Origin: Datisca glomerata
Taxonomy: Eukaryota; Streptophyta; Magnoliopsida; Cucurbitales; Datiscaceae
Assembly (NCBI GenBank): GCA_003255025.1
Contig: QANY01006236.1
Location: forward strand, 488,961 to 552,960
DNA length: 64,000 nt
Reading direction: 5' to 3'
Positions within the stretch are counted from its first letter, which is position 1, and each line of letters begins with the position of its first letter. This document shows positions 11,441 through 25,232 of the stretch, piece by piece. The position numbers and the translations under genes are program-made. The notes beneath the pieces were generated by a model. It was not told the DNA's origin. It worked only from the letters and a program-made list of their open reading frames with translations, and searched no databases.

Positions 11441-13683
11441 TTGATGCACTATTTCACACTAGTACATTCATGATCAGAAAGCACACCTCAAGCCAATAGA
11501 AACTGAACTCTTACACTAGCTCGCCTATGCCAATGACATATCTCACGGTAATTTAGAATGATTATTTCATTTCACCAGGCAATGATTGTTCATTTCGCCA
11601 AGTACATATGTGGTAACAATAAATTATCACGAAGTGTATACTAGGACTTGACGTATCTTGACTATCTATGTCAGTGGTAGCTACTTTACCAGCAAGCTTT
11701 GTCAGCATCTTCAGATCTGAGCCAAAGAAGGCTTGCCACTTTACCTTCAAGCTCAAATTTTTCCAATAGTTTTTCGTGGTTCGGGATAGTGCAAGAATGT
11801 GAGATGCTTTAGGACTCCTCCATCAAGATCAAGTTTTACGAGCTACTATATTCCACTGGCAATGTGTACTATCGAAAAGGATACTGTCCTTCTCTTCTTC
11901 ATGTTTAGATATGCTAAGAGTGGGTGAATGGGTTAGAATAATCATCATCATTCATTATTTCACTTGAGTGATACTATTTTTCATTCACATTTGATGTCCA
12001 TATCGAACACAAGCCACAGGGTCTCTGACATGTAATCAAAAGTTCTTACATCTCCATGACCACGCTTGTGGCAAGTGATCAAACTCTGGATAAGATGAAA
12101 TTTCAACCACCCTTGATGACACAGTTGTACTGTTAACAAATGTTATGATCTCATGACATCCCAATAATCACTTTGAATCATGGTGGACCTGATCAGTGAG
12201 GCAATACAAATTGTCAAAGAATACATGAGATAAAGTGACTTTCCGTCATATTGCCCATCTAGTTTCCATCATAAACACGTAACTATTCATTCCTCTTGAA
12301 GGGAACCCATTTGACATTGAAGTAAACATAAGTTTCGTTTAAGCTAAGAAGCAATGAAATGACCTAAACACATACTATTGGGAAGTTTGACAATGTGATC
12401 AAGGTCACATGCAACATGGGGAAATAATAATGCAATGAATAGAACGAGAAGTGACATTACTTTGAAGCATGTAGCGTAACGACCATAGTGTAATAAGGCT
12501 AAATAGTTCCACCTTCACGTTTTGAAAGTATGGGCGTTTTTTAAACTCCCACTATTTCATTTTTTTAGTCGAAGTAGTAGTGTCTTTGAAGAAGTCAAAA
12601 AGATGTAGTCTAAAGAAATGAATAAGATGTAGTCCACCCACTCTCACCACTCGGACACTACGTTGGTATGATTTCTAATGGTAATGAGAGATATAAGGAG
12701 GTCACCATGCATGTCATGTAAGAATGATATTGATATAACACCTATGTATTCTACGCTCCTACTTTCCTGCTCCGACACGAAGTGGGGTCTAAAAAATATA
12801 TTATCCTCGACGATTTTCTCTGCACCACGAATCAAACAAGCGTCGATTGCATGTGTCATATTTTTGCACCAACTGTAGCTCCTCTTGATGGTAATGGCAT
12901 CGGTGTGCCACCTGAGACTATAAAATGAAGATTTTTATCAGTTGTACCCAGATCGCACGCCATCATGACAAGTCACTTATGTATTGTATCTGTACACTGA
13001 ATGAGTCACGTTATGTTTTTACTAGGTTTGAAATTCTCATTATTGCAATGTACTAAAGATCCAACTTAAAGACCACAGTCACGCACTCTGTGTCATACAA
13101 TCATATTACATCCCCACATTATCCAATCATGTTATATTCCTCCTCGACTCGAGAATTTTTATGATTGCAAAAATAATACAAATGTGTCCGCTCGAATAAT
13201 GAAAACAATAATTTCAAGAAGAATACATGTCATCACAACTATACTTCTCAAGATTTGGGGGGCCTTCATCAAGTAACCTCACTAGCACGCACAAAGAAGA
13301 TGTACAAGTTTATTTGTTACATACAAAACTTGTACATGGGGCGAATATATATGGCATATTATACAACCAAGCTTTTATCATCCACGGCGCTGCCCACTCT
13401 TATATCTCAGTATTGTCCTTAAGAATTTTTTTGGGTTCCTGAAAAGATTTGTTGTTATATAAGCTTCAAAGCCACCTGGTTCCTCAGAGATCATTACAAA
13501 AATGGCTTTCAACTGCCTTTAAGTATGTCTACATTATCACTTAGAGGAAATATTTTTTTATGTTGGTCCTTCACACCCATGGTAACAGAATTAACCACAT
13601 CTGGTGCCTCAAGTAGAGTATTTCAGGCCAATTGTTGCCAGGGTGGCGACAAAATCACCTTAACATGCGAGTTGATGATACAT
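11441..13683. other. Non-coding repeat field, unassigned
   Basis: No recognisable gene. A single diverged copy of the 111-bp unit found at 13.7-14.4 kb lies at about 11540-11680 (gattatttcatttcacc, then gtggtaacaataaattatca). The other short frames show no transposase, integrase or RT motifs. Probably the non-coding interior of a large decayed element. Confidence 0.35.
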
Positions 13684-14453
13684 CGCCAAGTACGTCCGTG
13701 TTAACAATAAATTATCATGCAGTGTATGTTGGGTCTAGACGTTTCTCATCAATAAGTTGCCTGTTATAGGTCACTTAGAATGAGTATTTCACTTCGCCAG
13801 GTACGCCTGTGGTCACGACAAATTATCATGCAGTGCATGCTGGGTCTGGACGTTTCTCATCTCTAAGTTGCCTATTACATGTCACTTAGAATGAGTATTT
13901 CACTTCGTCAGGTACGCTCGTGGTAACGACAAATTATCATGCGATGTGTGCTGGGTCTAGACGTTTCTCATCTCTAAGTTGCATGTTACAAGTTACTTAG
14001 AATGGATATTCTACATTTCCAGGTACACCCGTGGTAACGGCAAATTATTATGTTGTGTATGCTGGGTCTGGACGTTTCTCATCTCTAAGTTGCATGTTAC
14101 AAATTACTTTGAATGAGTATTTCACCTCACCAGGTATGCCTGTGGTAGTGACAAATTATCACAAGGTCTATGCTGGGACTGGATGCTTCTCATCTCTAAG
14201 TTGCCTATTACAGGTCACTTAAAATGAGTATTTCACTTCGCTAGGTATGCCTGTGGTAATGACAAACTATCACGAGGTCTATGCTGGGACTGGACGTTTC
14301 TCATCTCTAAGTGCCCTCGCAATGGTTACTTGGAACGAATATTTCACTTCGTCAGGTATGCATGTGGTGTCACAAGGTATATGTTGGGACTAGACGATTC
14401 TTATCTCTAAGTCTACCTATCACATGTCATTTGGAATAAGAGTTACACTTTTC
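13684..14453. repeat. 111-bp tandem repeat array, about seven units
   Basis: The landmark acgtttctcatc recurs at 13739, 13850, 13961, 14072, 14183, 14294 and 14394. The spacing is exactly 111 bp five times, then 100 bp through an 11-bp deletion. Each unit contains tatttcacttcgccaggta, a gtggtaacgacaaattatca segment, tgctgggtctgga and ctctaagttgcctattaca. Units differ by point changes, mostly transitions. No open frame is kept across units. It is more regular than its surroundings and looks like a young local amplification. Confidence 0.9.
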
Positions 14454-15537
14454 CATAACACTTGTAGTAATTACAGTGTGCATGTAAAATCATCACTCAT
14501 TGATACATTAGGAAAAATAACTTAGAATATCACTCGACACTATCACATGATGTCTTTATGTTTTACTTGATGATAGTTTCATCATCCTTATATGATATTT
14601 GATATTATGATTTTGATGTTATCACACGCTGACATCAATCCACTATATGCGCTTTGATGTTATCATATATTATTGTAGGATGTCATTACTTGTTGTTATT
14701 GTTTACTGATATAACTGGCATTCTTATATAATGCTACTTACAATTATGAAACTTTATTGGTGTCACGAATTCTCCTCCAAAAACAAAACTTGACTGTTGA
14801 AACATGATTCATTAAAAGGAGACCATTCGCTGGAACTTTAAATAAGTTGGTAGGCATTTCGCTATTAGGCCAACGTATGAAAATATGTCTATGATCTTTT
14901 AAGTGTGGCCATGACGGGTAGTTTGGTTTAAATGTTCACACATATATATGTGCTTTTCTTAGGCAATTTCATTATGTTTTCGGGTAATATTATTTTGTTT
15001 ACTTTGGGAAGTTTCACCCACACTATTACGTTTATCATTGAAATTGCATATGTGCTTACATATTTGGAAAACTTTTCAAATAACATCACGGAATGTGATT
15101 TTATCTCCACTAATAGATGTTATAACCACGTTGTCAAACATTATCATTCACGCGTAAGTAAATTGGCTATGATGTATACATACTTGATTATATCAATCAT
15201 CATACCACATGGACACGCACAAATATTACAAATATGCACTTATTACATCTATTGTCATATATATCTAGTTGCACTTTGAAAGTTCATATTTCTCCTTAAG
15301 CATTATGGCATATGTTCCTGACATGGGTACTGAGGCTAAATGAAAGTAATTGGTACATCATCATATCCAACGGGGGTTATAGCAATAAAGATGACCTTAC
15401 ATGACAGATTTAGTGAAGAAACATTCATCATCAAAGCGAACATCTCACAATTTGGTATTTCATCAAGAAAGATTACAACACACACCGAGACAATGTACAA
15501 GTTCAACTTCTACTCATTTTAACTTACACAGGGGGTT
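14454..15537. other. Spacer within the repeat field
   Basis: AT-rich DNA with no recognised domain. A frame at 14932-15279 is hydrophobic and rich in His/Tyr/Ile without family similarity, and I do not call it a gene. Confidence 0.35.
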
Positions 15538-16350
15538 GATGTATATGGGTGCACCCTCGTCATTCACATGGTTGATCGTTATAACTTTGACTCTCCTATG
15601 AACTACTGTCAAGTGTCAACTTTGACTTTTCAACGTGATTGCTCGATCCACGTCAGCGAAATGTAACTTGTATTATTTTGTTCTTTCTATGTATTTGTTC
15701 ATATCATTATAACAATTATGTCAAATGACAAAGACTTAAATGGATCCCTTGTCTAGGAACACATATGGGGGTTGTGATCTGGTAGGATTTGGACGAGGTT
15801 TGCTATACTATAAAGTATATCCTTTCACTAGTATGGCCTCTTTTAGGGTTATAGATGTGTCGTCTTCCCATTGTGGGAAGAGACTTAGTTGTTCGGAATC
15901 CCTTGGGAGGGGTCCCGGATGAATATCGTCTATCTCATCATTGTGGTAGACCCACAATTTATAATTATGGCAAATGATGACTGGACGTTGCCACCTCAAC
16001 GAGCTTATTGAGGTGTCATCACATAGGGTCCACTGTCAATTAGACACTAGATTAATTAGAATGAACCCCACATTGAAGCTTCTATATAAATAGAGATCTT
16101 CCTTTCATTGTAGAGGACTTTTTTTTCCTTAGCTTCATATTTTCACTTATTAGACTTGGAGAATTCTCTCTGAATTTCTACTCCTAAGAGCATGTTGTCA
16201 CCTTCCGTAGATTAGCTCAAAGTGCTCGTCCTTCACCCTGTCAGATTTCAACCTCCACGTTCTCAGGCTGTATTTGTCATTTATTATGACTAGATCATAC
16301 CTGTAACTGCACTAACATGACGTCACGATCACACCCCCTTAGCTCCTGAA
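15538..16350 (+). mobile_element. Possible LTR-type retrotransposon end (LTR-like)
   Basis: A purine tract (caggggg) just before TG at about 15538 resembles a polypurine tract followed by an LTR. Near 16083 is a TATA-like tatataaatagagatc, followed about 30 bp later by gtagagg and a pyrimidine-rich leader, as in an LTR U3-R-U5. I could not find a matching second LTR, and no gag or pol remains upstream. It could be the 3' LTR of a non-coding derivative or a solo LTR. Boundaries are approximate. Confidence 0.3.
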
Positions 16351-16636
16351 CAAAAATGATAAGGTGGTTCAAAGAGAGAGGTACATATAGGGTTGCTCTA
16401 GTTTGGTTTTTTTGTAATAAAATATATTGAAGTCAAAAGGGTCTAGCATAACCTTGTATTGTATAAAAGTTGTACTTTAGATAAGTCTTATAGTTACACT
16501 AACAATTTAGGCCCAAAAGTATAAATATAACAATTTGAAAACGTTTTAAAAGGATACATCTTTTTAAATTTAAGACTAATGAAAAAGACATGACAACAAT
16601 ATCTCAAATAGATGAAGGGTTTGGTTAGAAAAATTA

Positions 16637-17836
16637 GGGTTGAAAAAAAAAGATATTGAATTGAACCAAACCGAACTGAAAATGGTCAATTCGGTCGGTT
16701 ATTTAAATTATCTAGGTTCGGTTCAGTTTGGTATTTCTGCCGAACTGAAGTATAAATAAAATAAAATAAATTATATATATACACTAAACTTATTTGTACA
16801 AACCCTAAAATCCCACCCTCTTCTCTTTTCTACAATTACACGCGCTGGCAGTGCATCCCTTCTCCTCTTCGAACCACTCTCTCGCTCCTTCTCCTCTTTG
16901 AAGCTTTCTCTACAATTACACGGAGTGCCTCCCCTCTCTGAACTCTCTGTCATTCCCCATCTCTTCTCTTCGATCTCTCTCTCATTCCCTCTCTCTTCTC
17001 TTCGAACTCTCTCTCTCCTTCCCAATCTCTTCTCTTCGTACTCTCAAGTCTGCTCGAGATGGTGGCGCGAAGAGGATGGCTTCGTTCATCGAGAGCATCC
17101 TTAAATCTGCTCGAAAAAGTGGAGCGAACATGCTGGCTACTAGAAATCCTCATATTTGCTCGAGTCAATAGAGTGGAGCGAAAAATATCCTCAATCTCAT
17201 ATCTGAGTATATATGCTCAGCTCTACTCAGATCCACTCAAATCTGAGCAGATCTACTCGAATCTGAGTGTTAAAAATGTTGACTTAGGTTTTTATTTTGA
17301 AGAATTTTAGTCTAGGCCTCTAATTTCATCGATTTCTTTTTATTCTGTAACCCTAATATTTTAATCAGGGTTTGTAGTTAATTTTGATTCTGTAACCCTA
17401 ATGGTTTGTGTTGTTGTATTTTGGAGAATTTGTTTAGTGAAAAAGTAATGGTTTGCATTACTATTAGAATTATTTCCCTGCCTTTTGTACTGTATTTCAC
17501 CAGCCAAATCTGCATTATGACATGCTTTGCAATAAGGAGAAGCAATTTCCTCTGCAATAAGATGAAGCAATTTCATCAAGTGAAAACGCAGAACTGAATG
17601 CATCAAGCATACCCTTCATCATTTTCTGTCAATTTTGCTTGTTCTTGAAATAAAGTTTAATGATTTTTTTTTGCAACCTTGCCGAACCGTGAAACTGAAC
17701 CGAACCTTTTGATCAAGTTTTGTTCAGTTCGTGTGTCATCCACGGTTTAGTTCGGCTCGTATAATGAGCGAACCGAAACTTTCAGCTCGATTCAGTTTTT
17801 TCCTAAAAAATTAACCGAACTGAACCTTGAACACCC
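16637..17836. mobile_element. Non-autonomous TIR element with ACCGAAC-rich ends (hAT-like)
   Basis: A 1.2-kb element whose left end (gggttgaa, then aaccaaaccgaactga and ggttcggttcagtttgg) and right end (accgaactgaaccttgaacaccc) are imperfect inverted repeats dominated by ACCGAAC / GTTCGGT motifs, a style common in short plant DNA elements. Flanks carry ttagaaaaatta (16625-16636) and ttaaaaaaatta (17837-17848), a possible target duplication, though low complexity weakens this. The interior has a 230-bp CT-rich tract (about 16815-17045) and no transposase. Short Arg-rich frames there are by-products of the CT tract. Confidence 0.5.
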
Positions 17837-17848
17837 TTAAAAAAATTA

Positions 17849-19130
17849 AGACCATATAAGTTAAAAATAGCATAAACTTGGAAGAAAAAATATGCTATTA
17901 AGATTTAATGCCAAGAGGAAAGCTTGGTCACATTGGGATACAACATAAATATTCATTCTCAAGAGATCTTGTCCAATTTAAGCCATACATCTATAATCTA
18001 TAACATCTTAAAAAGTGCACTAGAAATATTTTAATTTTGAAAATTACCTAACTTTCATATTCTTATATTCGCCCATTTCACACTTTCTATTCAAGAGTTT
18101 GAAATTTATATACTAGAAAAAGTCAATGCAATCAACTAATTAGTAGAATGATTCCTCCCTCCCTCCCTCGCTTCTCTTGGTCTCTCTGAGATCATGAACG
18201 GCTACGTCTTAACACTTCATAGAAGGTAGTTCATAAGTGTCGCATTTTAACAATATGCTATGATTTTTTACTCTATACTTAAATTTAATTCGTTCAAACA
18301 TTACTCCAATAAAAGTTTGTTAAAATAACTTAAAATTAGATACACATCAAGTATTTTTAAGGTGGAAAATGCTGCACCCATTCATAGAAGGTAATTCATA
18401 AATGTTGCATTTTAACTTGATGTCTTTCATTCAATTAATGCATACTCCTAGAAACCCTTGATCATTCCGCTAAACTAAAGTTGAAAAAATAATATAATAA
18501 TGTTAGAATTATTATATAAAAGTTCATTATCCTATTTAATTATTAAGTCATATTAGAATTCTTATACAGAAATTCATTCTCCTCTTAAATTATTAAGTCC
18601 CAAATAATCATCTCATTCTCTTCACCAATGCATGTATTTTGATCAAGTGTATGTCAGGAGACACTAAGCTCATTTATAGATGATTTTACATTTTCAAGAA
18701 AAATTAGGTGCATGAATAAATAGTACTATCTATAAAAGAAAGAAAACCAATAATCTCTTATGTTTCTAGAAATATCGGATCTCTCTTCCACTCGACGAAC
18801 ACAATAGTAATTTGATTCCTTATAATATATATATTTTTCTGTGAATCTTAAGAATAATTTAGTAGGATGAAATGAAGATGATGAGTTGTTGTTTTATAAT
18901 TAACTACGTAATCTTTGAGTAAGCATTAATGATAATGAGAATTGATCAGATATTCTTATATTTAAGAACATGCTACATATTCTTTTTTTATAATATTAAA
19001 TTCATTTATTAGTCAATATTTCTTACGATGCCATGAATATTGTGTCTATTGTCTTCCAGAATTGAAAGACATGTATGAAAATTTAAGGAAACTCCTATAT
19101 GGTTTATTTTGTTTGCATTGCTATTTTATT
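17849..19130. other. AT-rich spacer
   Basis: No gene seen. A roughly 40-bp direct repeat (catagaaggtagttcataa then gtcgcattttaac) occurs near 18217 and again near 18384. Otherwise plain AT-rich DNA up to the LINE 3' end. Confidence 0.4.
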
Positions 19131-19189
19131 TTCATTTTTTTGAAACAAACGTCATTAACACGAAAGAGAATCAACAAGCAAAACATCCT

Positions 19190-22100
19190 CTAAGGAAGAG
19201 GAAAATCCTCCAACCAAACAGTATTATCAACCTCTAACAAGGCAAGCCTAGCTAAACGATTAGTCACTTCATTACAAATTCTACGAATATGAGCAATAGA
19301 ACAATTAAGTGTAGCTAACAACTCAATGCAATCTGAAGCAACATTAGTTAAGCTAAAAGATGGAGGAGAAACACATGCGTACATGTTCACCGTCAGGAGG
19401 GAATCAGACTCATCCAAATGGAGAGAGGCACCTATGGAAGACGCCAACTCAAGACCCTCGAGCAGAGCAACCATTTCGGCAGCCTCGACCGAGAGCTTCC
19501 CCAGAACTATTTTCACCATGCTGGCCATAACTTCCCCCGCGTGATTCCTGATAATAATGCCAAGACTTGTTCCTCTATCAGAACTACAAGCTGCATCCAT
19601 ATTGAGTTTGAAGCAAATCGGAGGGGGAGGGGACCAATGGGAGACCAAATGAGTCTTTGGGGAGGGTCTCCCCCAATAACCCATGCCACACAGCACTCAA
19701 ACTCCTTAAACAGATCCAAAAGCCAGAAATCAGCCCTTCATCTGACCGAGATTGCTTGCCATGAATAATTATGTTTCTGTTGAACCACAGGGCCCAACAA
19801 AGAGTGATAAATTTGGCAAATTTCGAAGCTTGAATTTCCTTTCGGGATTCAAAAAACAACCTAACACATCTCCATTTTCAGGGAAAAGAAGGATCGACGA
19901 AAAGAAACTTTTCCAAACTTTTTAGCCTCCCTGCAAAATAAAATTGCAAGCATGACAAAATCTGCAAAAACGAGAGGTATTCACTCCTCGCGCATGAAGG
20001 TTGTTGAAACATGGAAGAGCATTGAGAATGGCTCTCCAACCAAAAATCTTTATCTTGCTTGGGAGGTTGAGACTCCAAAAAAAATTTCACCAGGAGCTCA
20101 TAATGTCTTCGGACGATCTCACAATTAAATCACTCGATATAATAACTTTATAACTGCTTTTAACTGGGTATTGTCTGGATTTGTCAAAATGCCATATAAA
20201 TCTATCCTCAACATTAGATCTTGGGAGCGGGGTAGATAGGATGAGATCAACATCTTCTGGATAGAAAAAATCAGCAAGGAGATTATAATTCCACCCAAGA
20301 GGCCTGATAAAATCTGCCACAACAATGTTCGAGAAATTCAAGGAGGAGGAGTAACAACCTTAAAAGTGCCCGGCCTAGGAAACCACTTGTCCCGAAAATC
20401 TTTGATCGACCTACCATTACCAACTTGCCAGCGAATTCCATGGTGAAGGAGATCTCTACCCCAAAGAATACTCTTCCAAGTAAAGGAGGCAAAGGGAGGA
20501 GCTGCCACCTCAAAAGCCGAAACACCAGGGCAATATTTCACTACCACAGTTCTAGTAAGAAGACTCTTAGGGTGGGTAATTAACCGCCAAGATGTTTGGC
20601 TAAAAGGGCTTTGTTAAAAGATTCTAGGGCTTTGAAACCGGGACCACCATCTACCTTCGGACGACACATTTTCTTCCGAGAAGTCTAATGCATTTTAGAA
20701 CCTTTATCCGTAAAGCCCCGCCAAAAGTTGGACGCCATTGCCTTAATATCCTTGCAAAGGCTCTTCAGAAGATGGAAACAGCTCATGGCATTGGTTGGGA
20801 TTTGCTTGGATCACTTCTTTAATAAGGACCTATTTGCCCCCAATAGAAAATTGTCTCTCCCTCCAACTCATTAGGAGTTTTCTAATTCTGGAAGTGATGA
20901 AACCAAAAGCATCTTTCTTTCTTCTATCCAGATAAGTAGGGAGCCCCAGGTAAGCCTCTAAGCACGGCCCATATCTGAAATTCAGCTTCAATGCCAAGGA
21001 ATTTCTTAAGTTGTCCGGGGTATTGGGGCTAAAAGTAATGAGAGAATTGTCTTTGTTAGCAATTTATCCTGAAGCCTCAGCGTAGCGATCAATAACTTCA
21101 CCAATACCCGAACAAGAATTATCATCCTCTTTTGAAAAGATCAATGTGTCATCCGCAAAAAAAGAGATGGGAGATGGTAGACCCCCTCTGCAAATCGGGT
21201 TACAAGAGATAGCTCCCCTATCTAAAGCTTTTTTTATTAAACACGAGAAGCCTTTAGTGCAGATTAGGAAGAGGTAGGGTGAGCGGGTCGCCTTGCCTAT
21301 GTCCTCTGGTAGGAGAAATGTTGTCATACACTGACCTGTTAATAATAATCGAGAAGCTCACCGAAGATATGCATCGTCTAATGAGAGAGATCCAATTAGC
21401 AAGGAACCCCATTTTCTCTAAAATAGCCAAAAGGTATTTCCATTCCACTCTTTCGTAAGCCTTACTAACATCTAATTTGATGGCAGCCAACCCAACTTTT
21501 CCTTTTTTGCGGTTTCTCATGGAGTGAACCACTTCATAAGCAGTAAGGATGTTATCAGTGATCAGACGCCCATCCACAAAAGCACTTTGATTTTCCGATA
21601 TCAAAGAGGGGAGAATCGACTTTAAGTGGTTGGCTATGGTCTTAGCTACAATTTTGTAGATCACGTTGCAAAGGCTTATAGGGTGAAGGTCTTTAGCGAA
21701 CTTGACCTTCTTGATCTTGGGAATGAACGCACTAAAGTTGAATTCATCGGTTTTAAGTCCATCCCCTCGTTTAGGCAGCTAAGACAAACCCGAGAGATAT
21801 CTTATCCAATAATGCTCCAGAATTTTTGGAAGAAAAGAGCAGGCAAGCCATCTGGACCTGGGCTTTTAGAAGGGTGCATACCATTAAGGGCGTTTTGAAT
21901 TTCTTCCGACGTGAAGGGGAAGATAATTGATGAATTTACTTTTCCGAAATTCGTTGGTCAACCACGTCAACTACTGCCTGGATCTTAACATCCAAAGGGT
22001 TTGAAGAGGTAAAAAGAGTGTCGAAGTAATTAGCTAAGATTTCCCCCACATCCTCCACTTTTTCCTTCCAATTTCCTGCATTATCAAACAATCCCGGAAT

Positions 22101-23240
22101 GATGTTCTTCCTCCTGCGTTCCCAAGATCTCGAGTTAAAATAAGCTGTGTTGGGATCCCCTAATTTCAACCAGTTAACCCGCGAACGCTGATGCCAGAGA
22201 ATTTCTTCCTGATTTTGCAAATTTTTCAGTTCCTTCTCCAACTTAGCCATTTTGGTCCAATTAGAATGAAAGAAATCCACATTATAGAGCTCTTCAAGCT
22301 CCTTAGAGATTTTCCTAATTTTCTTACCCATGATGTTGAAGGTGTTCTTTCCCAACAGGGAGACTCGGTCTGAAAAATGCTTCAGTTTTGACAAAGTATC
22401 GGTTAGATTACCTCCTAGGGGGTCTAAAAGCCAGGTTTCTTCAATAACATCCCCACACTCCTCGTGTTCGGCCCAAACTGATTCAAAATAAAAACGACAA
22501 GAAACTTTCACCCACTACTCCCCAAAGCTGGTCTATTAAGATGAAACACCAAGGTTCTGTGACCCGAAGTTAAAAAACAGTCATGATCAATTACAGCCAA
22601 CGGGAAGGCAGCTCGCCAAGCGCTACAACAAAAACCACGGTCTAAAACCTCTCTGATGTTAGCTGAACCTAATCTTTTGTTATTCCAGGTATATTTGAGT
22701 CCTCTATAATCATTTTCTAAAAGTCTACAGTCATTGAGCACCCTATGAAAATTCTTCATTAGGTTCCCATCTCTAGGAGCTCACCCCTAATTTCTCAGAG
22801 TTGTCCAAAATCTCATTAAAATCCCAACACAACAGCCAAGGCAGAGATAGAGAATTGCCCAACTTACGGATCAGATCTCATGACTGACCTCTCTCACTTT
22901 GCTCCGGGTTTCCGTAAAAACCCGTAAGTCTCAAAACAAAACCTCCATTCATCTTAATCAGAGCATATATATGGCCTTTAGAGAAAGACTGAATAACAAG
23001 GTTTACATCTTCTTTCCATAAAAGCATTAAACCACCACTCAATCCAGTATTAGGAACAACAAAAATAGAATCGAAGCCCAAATGAAAACGCACAAAATTA
23101 CCTTTCTGATGGTTGCAACGAGCCTTCATTAAGAAGATAATTTTGGGATCTTTACCGGCAATGAGCGTCTCCAGCGATTTGAATGCCCAACGATTCCCAT
23201 GCCCTCGGACATTCCAGCTTACAAGAATCATTGTGAGCAA
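19190..23240 (-). pseudogene. LINE ORF2 (endonuclease, reverse transcriptase, RNase H), degenerate
   Basis: Read on the minus strand, frames in order give: AP-endonuclease N-terminus (MILVSWNVRGHGNRWAFKSL, about 23231-22880) and its C-terminus (RTLVFHLNR, about 22510-22760); a linker (21936-22511); reverse transcriptase (IANHLKSILPSLISENQSAF and KLDVSKAYERVEW, 21254-21664); the RT active-site box as FADD (SFFADDTLIFSK, 21064-21327); a zf-RVT region (about 20000-20550); and RNase H of the RVT_3 type (KLNMDAACSSDRGTSLGIII, 19190-19696) ending WLEDFPLP. At least six frame changes and several stops separate these blocks, so no functional protein can be made. Confidence 0.85.
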
Positions 23241-24270
23241 CGGGGTCCGTCAAGGAGACCCATTGCTGGAATGTCGGGGTTGTGAACCTGAGAATCTGTG
23301 CAAACCTTCTTTCCATTCGTGCCTGGAATTTCATCTAAGAGCTTTCTTTTTCTATCCTCCTTTCTAGCTTTGATGAGACTCGCCAACATTTTCTCCTCCC
23401 TTTCATGTTTCTGCCTCTTCCACATTTTCAATTTCTGAATTAGAGATTTCACCGCTACAACAAATGTAACAGTATACAAGATTTAAATACATGATTCATA
23501 TTCTCCTCCTATAAAAAAATATTCGAAATAACAAGACTATTTATGAACCCTATAAAAAAATTCATGTTAAAAGTTAAAAAATAAGCGGGATGAAAATTTT
23601 TAAAGGAAGTTGGACCTAAAAAAATAAGCGGGAGTGAGTTTTAGTGAAAAGAGGCTCTCGATTACACACTCAAACCCTTCCCTCTTCAGTCTTCTCTCTC
23701 AATTTCTTCGATCTGCCATTCTAGTCTTGTCTCTTGGAAAAAGAATTAAGCGGGATGAAACTTTACCCAAACCCTACCCTCTTCACTCTTCTCTAGATAT
23801 CGAGAAGCTCTGTTCCTTCTTCCTTCTCAAACGAGTCTCTCTCGATTCTTCTCGATTTTTAAAAGCTATATGCTAGCCTCTCTACTCTACTCTCTCCCTC
23901 TTCTATTCTGTTCTCTTGAAACACCCTTCTCCCGCTGATATTCAGCTAAGCTCTCTCCCTCTTCTCTTTTATTCTATGTGGTTTAGTAGTCGAACTTCGG
24001 GTTGTCATAACTTCAACATCTTCGGAGCTGAAGACGAGAAGTCGGTGAACGAATGGTTTGCAATTTCAAAATTGATTTGTGGATTATGGCTTTTTTTCCT
24101 CTGTGCGGCGCTTTCCGTCAAATGGTTTGTAATTTCTCATTAGGGTTTTTATGTGTTTCCTTGTCTTTTTTACATTATTTTAATATGATTCCTTTCGATA
24201 CTGAAGTGCATACCTAGAGAGGGAATAGGTATTTGGGGGTGACACCGAGAGAGATTGAGAGAGATTGAAG

Positions 24271-24381
24271 ATGGGTGAAAGGGTGAGTGGAAAGGTGAAG
24301 TGGTTCAGTGACCAGAAGGATTATGGGTTCATAACTCCTAAAGATGGAGGCGAGGACCGCTATTTCTCTTTCATACTTTAA
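24271..24381 (+). pseudogene. Cold-shock-domain protein fragment captured in the CACTA element
   Basis: ATG at 24271 followed by 36 codons reading [20 protein letters not shown], then [16 protein letters not shown] and a stop. The KWFSDQK..GFITP..GGED string is the N-terminal half of a plant cold-shock domain (CSP/GRP2 type), including the RNP1-like motif. In the family the sequence continues to FVHQS (RNP2); here that part is replaced by YFSFIL-stop, and no glycine-rich or CCHC zinc-knuckle region follows. The preceding leader (accgagagagattgagagag) looks like a genuine 5' UTR, so promoter-proximal sequence may have been captured with it. Too short for a folded CSD; a relic. Confidence 0.75.
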
Positions 24382-25232
24382 ATAAGCTTTTGTTGAATGT
24401 TGTGTTCAAAATATGATTTGAAGGGTGAATTGTACAGATTTATTTTTCTGATTCTGAATTTTTTGGTTTTAATTTTGCATTTTTGTCATTTTTACTTTTA
24501 AGACTTGTCATATTTTTCTGGAAAATGTGTATTTGTAAAAGAAATCGGTGATGAAAATTCATGTACGTTGTTGCCGTTCTGAGTCGTTGTTCATATTTGC
24601 CTTGATTTCTTCTCACAAATTACGAACAACAAAAATGAATGAAAGAGTTGAAGGTTAGTTTGTATCCTTATCCTTGCCTATTACATTAAATAATTTTTCT
24701 TCATATTCTGCTTGATTTCTCAGAATCATATTCATTTGTCATCTTCCCCATTTCCCCCATAAATTCTTTCACCTTTCCCATTTTGGTTTGAGATCTCTTT
24801 TGAGAAACCAAATGACTTTAGGGTTTTGTTTGAGCTAACAAAAGAGAATCAAGTGCATTTTTTTTCTTTCTTAAGCTTTAATTACTCTTTATTTTATATT
24901 ATAATTGCTCTTTAAATTCTAATTGGTAAACAATGAACTTTCTCTGCCATTATGCTAGATGAAAGCCTGCAATTTTGTATCTGTTGGTGTGATTTAAGGT
25001 GCCCCCGTTCAACGGGTTTTCCCCATCTTGTTAATTTGCTCTTTTAACTACCTCACATCCTCTGTTATATGTATGTGATGTTCAGAAATGTTAATTTATA
25101 TCTTACTGCATGAGAACTATATCTGTATTTTACATTATAATTGCTCTTTTAGTGCATAAGAACTATATCTATATGTTTGTATGTTTACCATTTTTATAGG
25201 TATTTCTATATTACCTTTTTTTCCTTTTGTAG

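Noticed and set aside
16771..17168. Arg/Glu-rich frames on both strands
   Set aside because: They are translations of a CT-rich low-complexity tract in the TIR element.
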